Source: an uncultured Saprospiraceae bacterium
GTDB lineage: Bacteria > Bacteroidota > Bacteroidia > Chitinophagales > Saprospiraceae
NCBI GenBank assembly: GCA_934699305.1
Contig: CAKUWM010000176.1
Coordinates: 1 to 6,182 of the forward strand
DNA length: 6,182 nucleotides
Reading direction: 5' to 3'
The notes under the pieces: model-generated
Told to the model about the DNA's origin: nothing
Seen by the model: only the letters and a program-made list of their open reading frames with translations
The model's database searches: none
Made by a program: the position numbers and the translations under genes
Part shown: piece by piece, positions 1-6,182 of the stretch
Numbering within the stretch: position 1 is the first letter of the stretch
Layout: every line of letters starts with the position of its first letter

Positions 1-22
1 TAACCCATATTATTTCTAACAA

Positions 23-47
23 TTAAATATTCACAATTAATATTTAA
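23..47. repeat. AT-only inverted repeat, 9-bp arms
   Basis: TTAAATATT at 23-31 is the exact reverse complement of AATATTTAA at 39-47, with a 7-base spacer (32-38). The arms contain only A and T, and the right arm overlaps the palindrome ATTTAAAT (42-49). It could be a regulator site, a weak hairpin, or an UP-element-like AT tract. In a region with about 17% GC, repeats like this also arise by chance. The dyad is certain; a function is not. Confidence 0.3.
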
Positions 48-98
48 ATTAAATAGATATTTAATGTATTCTTTTTAAATGCATCTACAAAATATCCT

Positions 99-111
99 AC
101 AAAAGTTTTGT
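99..111. repeat. Short dyad ACAAAA-G-TTTTGT upstream of the first gene
   Basis: ACAAAA (99-104) and TTTTGT (106-111) are perfect reverse complements around a single central G, and a T-rich run follows. One base is too short for a hairpin loop, so as RNA only about four weak A-U-rich pairs would form. The symmetry would suit a dimeric DNA-binding protein, and it sits about 23 bp before the preferred ATG. No known operator is recognised. Confidence 0.2.
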
Positions 112-133
112 TTTTCTTATTTTGCGCCTTAAT

Positions 134-1126
134 ATGGGACCAAACAAGAAAATTTGTATTGTCACACCTGTCTTTAATGACTGGGAATGCCTTGAAATCC
201 TATACAAGGAATTACTTGAGGTGTTTAACGGCTTGCCGCATACTTTTTCATTATTAGCGGTAAATGATGGAAGCACACAAAAAATTCCGGAGCATTTTCA
301 AGTTGAACATGCTACTGAGCTTAATAAAACAATTAAATTAAGTGATAAGGACATTTATATTTTAAATCTTCAAAGAAATTTGGGTCACCAAAAAGCAATA
401 GCATGTGGCATATCCATTGTAAACGATATATTCAATCCGGACTATGTAATCGTTATGGATTCCGATGGAGAAGACAAGCCTACTGACATCATCAAACTGA
501 TAGATGCTGACCAGAACGGAGAGAAAATAATATTTGCACAACGACGAAGCCGTCAAGAAAGCTATTTATTTAAGTATATGTACCAAATTTACAAGGTCGT
601 ATTCAAAATATTGAGCGGCTATGTCATTTCATTTGGTAATTTTGTTTTAATTCCCAAAAACCAACTTTCACATTTGGTTTTTATATCAGAAATATGGAAT
701 CATTTCCCGGGCGGGATTATGCGTTCCAGGATACCCTATATCAGTGTACCCATAGATCGAGGGAGAAGGTATCAGGGACAATCCAAGATGAGTTTGGTTT
801 CATTAGTACAACATGGTATAAGCAGCATTACGGTCAACATAGACATTGTTTCTGTTAGATTATTGTTGTTTTCGGTTGCTTTAATGTTTATTACTTTTGC
901 CATGTTTTGCATTTTAATATGCTTGAAGTTATTTGGCAGTTATGCCATCCCCGGCTGGACATCAACTATTTCAATTGGTCTATTGATGATTATGTTACAA
1001 TCTTTTTTCTTTTCATTATTGCTCACCTTTATGGTTTTAAATGCAAGGGTTCAAAAGAATTTTATCCCGGCTCTCAACCATTTGGATTACATTCGCTCTC
1101 TTAATCAATATAAATTAAATGTCTAA
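134..1126 (+). CDS. Family 2 glycosyltransferase, DPM1/GtrB-like, with two C-terminal membrane helices
   Basis: Likely transfers a sugar from a nucleotide-sugar to a polyprenyl phosphate on the cytoplasmic face of the inner membrane. Numbered from the ATG at 134 (330 aa), the GT-A domain opens with KKICIVTPVFNDWE, followed by LLAVNDGS around 40-47 and NLQRNLGHQKA around 78-88. The metal/nucleotide-binding segment VMDSDGEDKP is at about 107-116; DSDGED corresponds to the DxD-containing DADLQ-type motif of dolichol-phosphate-mannose synthase relatives. RGRRYQGQSKMS (about 209-220) is the usual acceptor-loop region. Two hydrophobic helices (about 242-266 and 279-302) give a GtrB-like anchor. A TTG at 122 would add four residues (MRLN), but ATG 134 starts right before the conserved beta strand and is preferred. 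The stop overlaps the next gene by 8 bp, which suggests translational coupling. The family call is firm; the sugar is unknown. Confidence 0.9.
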   Translation: MGPNKKICIVTPVFNDWECLEILYKELLEVFNGLPHTFSLLAVNDGSTQKIPEHFQVEHATELNKTIKLSDKDIYILNLQRNLGHQKAIACGISIVNDIFNPDYVIVMDSDGEDKPTDIIKLIDADQNGEKIIFAQRRSRQESYLFKYMYQIYKVVFKILSGYVISFGNFVLIPKNQLSHLVFISEIWNHFPGGIMRSRIPYISVPIDRGRRYQGQSKMSLVSLVQHGISSITVNIDIVSVRLLLFSVALMFITFAMFCILICLKLFGSYAIPGWTSTISIGLLMIMLQSFFFSLLLTFMVLNARVQKNFIPALNHLDYIRSLNQYKLNV

Positions 1127-1826
1127 TATCGAATATATTGGTAATGAATTAGAGCTTTTTAAGTATGCCCGCAACTGGAAGTCTTATTATAGCACGGCTA
1201 TTGAAGCATTTATCAAAGGTGATGTCTGTGAGGTGGGTGCCGGTCTTGGTGGAACAACTACGGCTCTTATTAATGCGAATACCAATTCATGGCTTGCTAT
1301 AGAGCCGGATGAGGAATTATCATCTCAAATTGAAACCGAGCTAATCGGAAATCCATTTGCACATAAAGTCACAGTTCTGCATGGCACATTAGATGATGTT
1401 CCAGAGAATATGTTGTTTGACACCATTTTATATATCGATGTAATTGAGCATATTGAGCATGATTTAAGGGAATTTGAAAATGCCGTCAAGAAATTAAAAA
1501 AAGGCGGGCATCTTATAATACTTGTACCGGCTTTCAATTGGTTATACAACGAATTTGATAAAAATATCGGTCATTACAGGCGTTACAACAAGGAGATGTT
1601 GAATGCTTTAGCCAAGGACACAGAAATGTCGAAGGTAAAGTTAGAATACTATGATTGCTTGGGGCTTTTCGCGTCTGTTGTAAATAAATTATTTTTAAAA
1701 AAACCTGTCCCGTCTCCTGAAAACATAAGATTGTGGGACAAAAACCTAATACCACTTTCCAAGATTATTGATCCGATTATTTTCAGACTATTTGGAAAAT
1801 CATTAATTGGAATCTGGAAAAAGTAA
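1119..1826 (+). CDS. Class I SAM-dependent methyltransferase of a glycan/lipid cassette
   Basis: A 235-residue soluble Rossmann-fold methyltransferase. Motif I is CEVGAGLGGTT (37-47), which binds SAM. AIEPDEE (60-66) carries the acidic residue expected to contact the ribose. LYIDVIEHIEHD (104-115) is the motif typical of the Methyltransf_11/23-like group. KKGGHLIILVPAFNWLYNEF (127-146) is the strand following motif III, and NIGHYRRYNKEML (149-161) is a signature I associate with methyltransferases encoded beside lipid-glycosyltransferases. The C-terminus (GKSLIGIWKK) is intact, so the gene is full length. Its ATG lies inside the end of the glycosyltransferase gene and follows ATTA directly, with no Shine-Dalgarno box. 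I recall single proteins that fuse a DPM-like GT2 to this type of methyltransferase, which supports a joint job. The substrate (sugar, polyprenyl lipid or other) cannot be told from sequence. Confidence 0.87.
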   Translation: MSNIEYIGNELELFKYARNWKSYYSTAIEAFIKGDVCEVGAGLGGTTTALINANTNSWLAIEPDEELSSQIETELIGNPFAHKVTVLHGTLDDVPENMLFDTILYIDVIEHIEHDLREFENAVKKLKKGGHLIILVPAFNWLYNEFDKNIGHYRRYNKEMLNALAKDTEMSKVKLEYYDCLGLFASVVNKLFLKKPVPSPENIRLWDKNLIPLSKIIDPIIFRLFGKSLIGIWKK

Positions 1827-1852
1827 TTTATATCCATAAATACAAATATTAA

Positions 1853-3964
1853 ATGGAAGCAAAAGAAAATGTTATTATGAATTGGAGTTATAAGGAAGAC
1901 CTTTTCAAAAAATTATTTATTGGACTTTCATTTCTACTATTAATCGGTATGCCCATTCTCAGTTTTGATTTCGGAATTACCGGAGATGAGCTTGTGCACA
2001 AACAGAACGGAGAAAATGTCCTAAAATATCTTCAGTCAGGTGGAGTTGATACAACTTATCGCACATATAAGAATTTGTATTTATACGGTGCATTATTTGA
2101 TGCAAGTGCTGCCATGGTTTATGAAAATATGCCAAAGTCAGACCCTTATACAATCAGGCATTTCTTGAATTCATTATTTGGAGCAGGATTGATGATTTTT
2201 ACCGGATTATTGGCAAGACAATTGAGTCGGAGTTGGTTGGTAGCATTTTTAGCCATGTTATTGACAGTTTTATCGCCAAGAATATTTGGTGACAGCATGA
2301 ATAATCCCAAGGATATACCATTTGCTTTGGCTTATGTCATGTCTATATTAGGAATTATCCGATTCAACTCATTTTTACCAAAGTGGAATTGGAATGCAGC
2401 CATTTTCTTGGGCTTATCCATATCTATGGCGCTAAATATACGTGTCGGCGGTTTACTGCTCATGGCATATTTTGGATTATACACGCTTACCAACCTTTAT
2501 ATCAAGCGAAAAAAGTTTAAAGAATCAGGGCTTAATGTAATAGCCTTATTAGGAAAATCCATTGCTTTAGGAATTATTTCATTTTTTCTGGGATTGATAT
2601 TTTTTCCTTATTCACATTCCGCTCCTATTACAAATACACTCAGTGCCTTGAAGGTAATGTCTAATTTTGACGTAGCAATAAGGATGCTTTTCGAAGGTAG
2701 AGCTTTGTGGTCAGATGAAATACCATGGTATTATATCCCTAAATGGTTGAGCATGGCGATTCCGATCAGTGTGTTGATTGGATTTGTTTTGTTTTTTGTC
2801 CGTCTAAAATCCATTGTCAAAGCAAATCATTGGTTACCCATTGCATTTGTTGGGTTTGTCGGGATTTTCCCTGTCGTTTATGCAGTATATAAGCACAGTT
2901 CTTTATACGATGGTATCAGGCATTTTATGTTTTTAATGCCAATGATCAACGTTTTAGCGGCTATGGGCTGGGCAATGCTCATTTTTTCATTTTTAAAAAC
3001 CAAGTTTAAATGGGTTGCTCCTGCATTGTTGGGTATCCTTTTATTGTTGCCATTACGCTTTATGATCGCCGCACACCCCAATGAATATATTTATTTTAAT
3101 GAGTTGTCAGGTGGTATTAAAAAAGCCTATGGCGAATATGAAACAGATTATTGGATGAATTCGATGAAGGAATTGTCCCTTTGGTTGACAAAGAATGATG
3201 AAAGAATAAAAAAAGGGGAACAAGTTATTGTATGTACTAATAGTATAGATCCTGTAAAACACTATTTTGAACGGTATGCGCCAAATGTGAAGGTTTTATA
3301 TGCTTCCTTTAAAAATAGATATAAGCAAAAAGCAGATTATTATTTGTCTATACCGAGATTTATTGATAGTGATTTAATCAAAAACGGTTCGTGGCCACCT
3401 CAAGAATTGATCCATTCTGTAAAAGTCGATGGTGTTATGGTAGGCGCATTATCCAAATATATGGACACATTGACTTATGCGGGATTGAATACATTGAAAA
3501 CCATGAATCTCACCCAGGCAAAGCAATACTTCCTGGGTGCAGTAATGCGTGATAGCAAAAATGAAATAGCATTAACCGAATTAATCAATTCTTATATAAA
3601 CATGGACTCTTTAGGTCAGGCTAATGTATGGGCTGACAAAGGTTTAGCTTTAGCTCCAAATTATGAAGATTTTCTATTAGCCAAAGGACTTATCCTGATA
3701 AGGCAAGGAAATATTAGGGGAGCATACGATTACATAGAGCAATGTAAAAAATTGAATAAACGCAATGTAACTGCTTTCTTCTATAGTGCGATGATTATGG
3801 ATAACCAGAAAAATTATAGTGCCGCACTTGATGACTTACAAAGAGTTATCGAGCAAGCTCCGAATTTCAAACAAGCTTATTTATTAGGTGCTCAAATTAT
3901 GCAAAATAGCGGGAATCCGGATGCCGCAGCAAAATACATGCAATATGCCAATCAGTTAAAATAA
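1853..3964 (+). CDS. GT39/ArnT-PMT-like membrane glycosyltransferase with C-terminal TPR repeats
   Basis: A 703-residue polytopic protein, probably a GT-C enzyme moving a sugar from a polyprenyl-phosphate donor to an acceptor on the periplasmic side. I count about eleven hydrophobic segments (near 20-38, 105-121, 124-141, 152-170, 180-197, 199-217, 231-252, 298-317, 326-345, 357-380, 387-407). FGITGDELVHK (40-50) follows the first helix and holds the acidic pair D45/E46 expected in the catalytic loop of this superfamily. SPRIFGDSMNNPKD (141-154), LYDGIRHFMFLMP (351-363) and HPNEYIYFNELSGG (408-421) with YETDYW (429-434) match what I recall of bacterial GT39 proteins. A soluble part (about 408-530) leads into five TPR-like units at about 537-570, 571-604, 605-638, 639-672 and 673-703. 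An odd helix count places the TPRs in the periplasm. ATG 1853 is preferred over ATG 1877 because it follows the same ATTA context as the previous gene. Acceptor and sugar are unknown. Confidence 0.85.
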   Translation: MEAKENVIMNWSYKEDLFKKLFIGLSFLLLIGMPILSFDFGITGDELVHKQNGENVLKYLQSGGVDTTYRTYKNLYLYGALFDASAAMVYENMPKSDPYTIRHFLNSLFGAGLMIFTGLLARQLSRSWLVAFLAMLLTVLSPRIFGDSMNNPKDIPFALAYVMSILGIIRFNSFLPKWNWNAAIFLGLSISMALNIRVGGLLLMAYFGLYTLTNLYIKRKKFKESGLNVIALLGKSIALGIISFFLGLIFFPYSHSAPITNTLSALKVMSNFDVAIRMLFEGRALWSDEIPWYYIPKWLSMAIPISVLIGFVLFFVRLKSIVKANHWLPIAFVGFVGIFPVVYAVYKHSSLYDGIRHFMFLMPMINVLAAMGWAMLIFSFLKTKFKWVAPALLGILLLLPLRFMIAAHPNEYIYFNELSGGIKKAYGEYETDYWMNSMKELSLWLTKNDERIKKGEQVIVCTNSIDPVKHYFERYAPNVKVLYASFKNRYKQKADYYLSIPRFIDSDLIKNGSWPPQELIHSVKVDGVMVGALSKYMDTLTYAGLNTLKTMNLTQAKQYFLGAVMRDSKNEIALTELINSYINMDSLGQANVWADKGLALAPNYEDFLLAKGLILIRQGNIRGAYDYIEQCKKLNKRNVTAFFYSAMIMDNQKNYSAALDDLQRVIEQAPNFKQAYLLGAQIMQNSGNPDAAAKYMQYANQLK
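3448..3964 (+). other. TPR domain (five tandem 34-residue units) of the GT39-like protein
   Basis: The last 167 residues can be split into consecutive 34-residue units (the last is 31) with TPR-like positions: small residues at 8 and 20 and hydrophobic pairs between them, with segments such as GLALAPNY, RVIEQAPNF and the P-N ends typical of TPR boundaries. The phase is kept with no insertions, so the repeats look intact. They probably bind a partner or acceptor protein. No catalytic motif is seen in this part. Confidence 0.75.
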
Positions 3965-3966
3965 AA

Positions 3967-5514
3967 GTGTTGAAAGAGAATAAATTAAGCATACTTACCG
4001 CAAAAAAAGAAAAAGCACTTCTCGGAGGTGGACAAAAAAGAATAGATAGCCAACATTCAAAAGGCAAATTGACTGCTCGTGAGCGAGTTATGTTGCTTCT
4101 GGATAGAAATACCTTTGAAGAAATAGGGCAATTAGTGGAACATCGATCTATAGATTTTGGATTAGATCAAGAGGTTTATCCGGGAGATGGTGTAGTTACC
4201 GGCTTTGGGAAGATTGATGGTAGGTTAGTTTACGTTTATTCTCAGGATTTTACTGTATTTGGGGGTTCACTTTCGGAGACTCATGCCGAAAAGATATGTA
4301 AAATAATGGACCTTGCTGTTAAAAACGGCGCCCCAATTATTGGACTCAATGATTCAGGTGGAGCAAGAATTCAGGAAGGAGTAAATTCCTTAGGCGGCTA
4401 TGCAGATATCTTTTATCGAAATACCAGAGCAAGTGGTGTAATTCCTCAATTGTCAGCTATTATGGGGCCTTGTGCCGGTGGTGCTGTATATAGTCCTGCT
4501 ATAACAGACTTTATAATAATGGTCGAACAAACGTCCTATATGTTTGTCACAGGACCCAATGTTGTAAAGACAGTTACCAATGAAGATGTGACTGCCGAAG
4601 AGCTGGGTGGTGCTATATCTCATGCAACCAAGTCGGGTGTAACACATTTGACCGCTGTTGATGATGTGGATTGCATTAACAAGTTAAAACAATTATTAAG
4701 CTATATACCTCAGAACAGTGTTGATCTGCCTTTTGACTTTCCTTACATTGGTGGAAACGAAATACGCGAACAGTTGAATTCGATTGTACCGGAAGACAGT
4801 AATAAGCCCTATGACATGAAGGATGTAATCAAGGAAATTGTTGACACGGAAAGTTTCTTTGAGATACACACCGAGTTTGCAGAGAATATTGTTGTAGGCT
4901 TTGCACGTCTTGCGGGTAAGTCTATTGGTATTGTAGCAAATCAGCCAATGAGTTTAGCCGGAGTGTTGGATGTAGATTGTTCTATAAAGGCAGCACGTTT
5001 TGTCAGATTTTGTGACTGTTTCAACATACCTTTGCTTGTTTTGGTTGATGTACCGGGTTTTCTACCTGGCACTGATCAGGAATGGAATGCTATCATCACT
5101 AATGGTGCAAAATTACTCTACGCCTTCAGTGATGCTGTCGTTCCAAGAATAACTGTTATCACACGCAAAGCTTATGGTGGTGCCTATGATGTCATGAACT
5201 CAAAACACATCGGTGCTGACCTCAATTATGCATGGCCGTCCGCTGAAATCGCTGTTATGGGAGCCAAAGGCGCTAGTGAAATTATCTTCAAAAAAGAAAT
5301 ATCTTCCTCCGATGACCCTATTTCTAAGGCAAAGGAAAAAGAAGAAGAATATTCTGACAACTTCAGCAATCCTTATCGCGCTGCTGCAAGAGGATTTATT
5401 GACGAGGTGATAGAGCCCTCAATAACCCGAAAAAAATTAATTACCGGCTTTGCTATGCTTCAAAACAAGACAGAGACACAGCCTCGACGGAAACATGGTA
5501 ATATGCCATTATGA
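3967..5514 (+). CDS. pccB: Acyl-CoA carboxylase carboxyltransferase (beta) subunit, propionyl-CoA carboxylase type
   Basis: Transfers CO2 from carboxybiotin to an acyl-CoA, most likely propionyl-CoA giving methylmalonyl-CoA, in the cytoplasm; it needs a biotin carboxylase/biotin carrier partner not present here. The 515 residues equal the usual family length. Visible motifs: ALLGGGQKRI (17-26), KGKLTARERV (32-41), SQDFTVFGGSLSE (92-104), NDSGGAR (128-134) and GPCAGGAVYSP (167-177) in the N-terminal crotonase-fold half; DVPGFLPG (361-368) and RKAYGGAYDVM (400-410) in the C-terminal half; KHGNMPL closes the protein as in homologues. D408 in AYDVM matches the aspartate I recall as linked to propionyl-CoA preference in Streptomyces PccB. 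No ATG fits: the start is GTG 3967 or TTG 3970, 2 bp after the preceding stop and without a Shine-Dalgarno box, implying translational coupling. It could instead be the carboxyltransferase of methylmalonyl-CoA decarboxylase (MmdA), which is hard to separate by sequence alone. Confidence 0.93.
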   Translation: MLKENKLSILTAKKEKALLGGGQKRIDSQHSKGKLTARERVMLLLDRNTFEEIGQLVEHRSIDFGLDQEVYPGDGVVTGFGKIDGRLVYVYSQDFTVFGGSLSETHAEKICKIMDLAVKNGAPIIGLNDSGGARIQEGVNSLGGYADIFYRNTRASGVIPQLSAIMGPCAGGAVYSPAITDFIIMVEQTSYMFVTGPNVVKTVTNEDVTAEELGGAISHATKSGVTHLTAVDDVDCINKLKQLLSYIPQNSVDLPFDFPYIGGNEIREQLNSIVPEDSNKPYDMKDVIKEIVDTESFFEIHTEFAENIVVGFARLAGKSIGIVANQPMSLAGVLDVDCSIKAARFVRFCDCFNIPLLVLVDVPGFLPGTDQEWNAIITNGAKLLYAFSDAVVPRITVITRKAYGGAYDVMNSKHIGADLNYAWPSAEIAVMGAKGASEIIFKKEISSSDDPISKAKEKEEEYSDNFSNPYRAAARGFIDEVIEPSITRKKLITGFAMLQNKTETQPRRKHGNMPL

Positions 5515-5545
5515 TTAGTTTTCAATTGCTTTAGACGCAATAATA

Positions 5546-6182
5546 TCATGCCCATTTCCTTAATTGGTTGATTAACGCCTTCATATCTTTGGGCAAGGGA
5601 GCTTGAAAAGAAACCTGCATCCCGGTTATAGGATGCTTAAATACCAATGACGATGCATGTAAGGATGTTCGTGCAATAAGTGGTATCTCTTCCTGATACT
5701 TGGATGTATGAAGATTATACAACTTTATATCTTTTATATAAATAGCCTCATTCTTCCCATATAATTTATCCACCAAACAGGGATGCCCCAGGTATTTAAA
5801 ATGTACTCTGATCTGATGCATCCGCCCAGTCATAATTCCGGCTTCGACCAAACAACACATCTTAAACCGGTCCAGCACTTTATATGTAGTAATGGACAAC
5901 TTTCCATGTTTATCCACCTTCATCTTACCCGGATTTTGAGGATCAGGCATTAATCCTGTTTTAATAGTCCCTTCTTCTTCAGATAAGTTACCTGCAACGA
6001 CTGTCAAATATATCTTCTCAACGTTGCGTTCTTGAAACATCTGACTTAGCGCTGCATGAACATCTGGTGTTTTTGCGAAGCAGACAATACCGGACGTTTC
6101 CCTGTCCAATCGATGAATAGTGAATATTTTGCTAAACCGTTGAGTCAACATATCTTGAAGATTAGGCTTATCCGGGTTATGT
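5546..6182 (-). CDS. RluA/RluD-family pseudouridine synthase, 5' end beyond the window
   Basis: Converts specific uridines of structured RNA (usually 23S rRNA, sometimes tRNA) to pseudouridine. The frame is open from the right edge, so the ATG at 6151 is internal; about ten more codons (reading HNPDKPNLQD) precede it without a stop, and the true start is outside. The catalytic aspartate is in IHRLDRETSG (Asp codon 6104-6106). Other family motifs follow: KIYLTVVAG, TGRMHQIRVH, the GHPCLVDKLYG stretch, and near the end LHASSLVFKHPITG, after which the protein closes with a normal C-terminus and a TGA at 5546-5548. About 185 residues follow the catalytic Asp, as in RluD-length members, so an N-terminal part of some 40-110 residues is probably missing from view. 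An S4 domain cannot be confirmed. It converges on the carboxylase gene with a 31-bp gap. The exact target (RluA, RluC or RluD type) is not decided. Confidence 0.92.
   Translation of the reverse strand, partial: HNPDKPNLQDMLTQRFSKIFTIHRLDRETSGIVCFAKTPDVHAALSQMFQERNVEKIYLTVVAGNLSEEEGTIKTGLMPDPQNPGKMKVDKHGKLSITTYKVLDRFKMCCLVEAGIMTGRMHQIRVHFKYLGHPCLVDKLYGKNEAIYIKDIKLYNLHTSKYQEEIPLIARTSLHASSLVFKHPITGMQVSFQAPLPKDMKALINQLRKWA

Larger units (their letters stand above)
1..133. other. AT-rich leader without a gene, probable promoter region
   Basis: This non-coding stretch precedes the first gene. By direct count only 20 of the first 120 bases are G or C, far fewer than in the coding regions. No complete match to the Bacteroidota promoter pattern (TTTG, then TAnnTTTG) was found; the nearest is a one-base-short TATTTTG ending at 124, too close to the start codon to be convincing. 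Because the four plus-strand genes behind it are nearly contiguous, this is the likeliest place for their shared promoter. That is inferred from layout, not from a recognised motif. It also holds two AT-rich dyads, listed separately. The left edge cuts off whatever lies upstream, so the region may include the 3' trailer of an unseen gene. Confidence 0.4.

Noticed and set aside
99..120. Dyad followed by a T-rich run, considered as a terminator of a gene to the left.
   Set aside because: The central spacer is one base, so only about four A-U-rich pairs could form. This is too weak for a terminator.
122..133. TTG at 122 as the start of the GT2 gene.
   Set aside because: It would add only MRLN before an ATG that directly precedes the conserved first strand. 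ATG 134 is the simpler start, although TTG cannot be fully excluded.
362..556. Open frame on the minus strand inside the GT2 gene.
   Set aside because: It lies fully inside a strongly supported gene, has no recognisable motif and is short. It is best read as a shadow; the same applies to the other antisense frames at 1325-1549, 1534-1755, 1649-1837, 2878-3081 and 4453-4647.
907..1104. Plus-strand open frame overlapping the C-terminal membrane helices of the GT2 gene.
   Set aside because: It is out of frame with a conserved gene and shows no family signature. Its length is expected by chance in AT-rich coding sequence.
5213..5410. Plus-strand open frame within the 3' part of the carboxylase gene.
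   Set aside because: The overlapping frame encodes highly conserved carboxyltransferase motifs, and this frame is low-complexity lysine-rich sequence without a known domain.
5525..5541. Possible hairpin ATTGC / GCAAT between the convergent carboxylase and pseudouridine synthase genes, considered as a shared terminator.
   Set aside because: The stem is only 5 bp with a 7-base loop and cannot be extended on either side. No clear T-run follows it on either strand, so a rho-independent terminator is not supported.
5546..6151. Treating ATG 6151 as the true start of the pseudouridine synthase.
   Set aside because: The frame stays open to the window edge, and starting there leaves only 15 residues before the catalytic Asp, so the N-terminal part of the fold would be missing. 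The gene is better called partial.

Overview
The window looks like a piece of an AT-rich chromosome from the phylum Bacteroidota (Bacteroidetes). Three things point there. None of the four plus-strand genes has a Shine-Dalgarno-like purine box; two start codons instead follow a shared A/T-rich ATTA sequence. The acyl-CoA carboxylase subunit has sequence details I associate with that phylum, such as the GTDQEW stretch and the KHGNMPL tail. The GT39-type membrane protein with C-terminal TPRs also resembles proteins I know from it. This assignment is inferred from sequence style and recalled families, not from a search.

Layout. Positions 1-133 are a very AT-rich leader (20 G/C in the first 120 bases) with two small dyads and no recognisable gene. 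Four genes then run on the plus strand with almost no spacing. They are a membrane-anchored family 2 glycosyltransferase (134-1126), a SAM-dependent methyltransferase (1119-1826, overlapping by 8 bp), a multi-spanning GT39/ArnT-like glycosyltransferase with five C-terminal TPRs (1853-3964, 26 bp gap), and the carboxyltransferase subunit of a propionyl-CoA-type carboxylase (3967-5514, 2 bp gap). After 31 bp comes a convergent minus-strand RluA/RluD-type pseudouridine synthase, whose 5' end lies beyond the right edge (5546-6182).

How the genes may work together. The first three form a plausible lipid-linked sugar cassette. The GT2 enzyme would charge a polyprenyl phosphate with a sugar at the inner face of the membrane. 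The GT39 enzyme would use that lipid-linked sugar on the outer face to decorate an acceptor, with its TPR tail in the periplasm. The methyltransferase would modify the sugar, lipid or another intermediate. The sugar, acceptor and methylation site cannot be read from the sequence. The carboxylase subunit belongs to central propionyl-/methylmalonyl-CoA metabolism and seems to share the transcript without an obvious functional link. The pseudouridine synthase is an unrelated RNA-modification gene.

No RNA gene, mobile element, CRISPR array, convincing terminator or clearly new system was found. The most interesting points are the GT2-methyltransferase-GT39/TPR cassette and the tight joining of a metabolic gene to its end.
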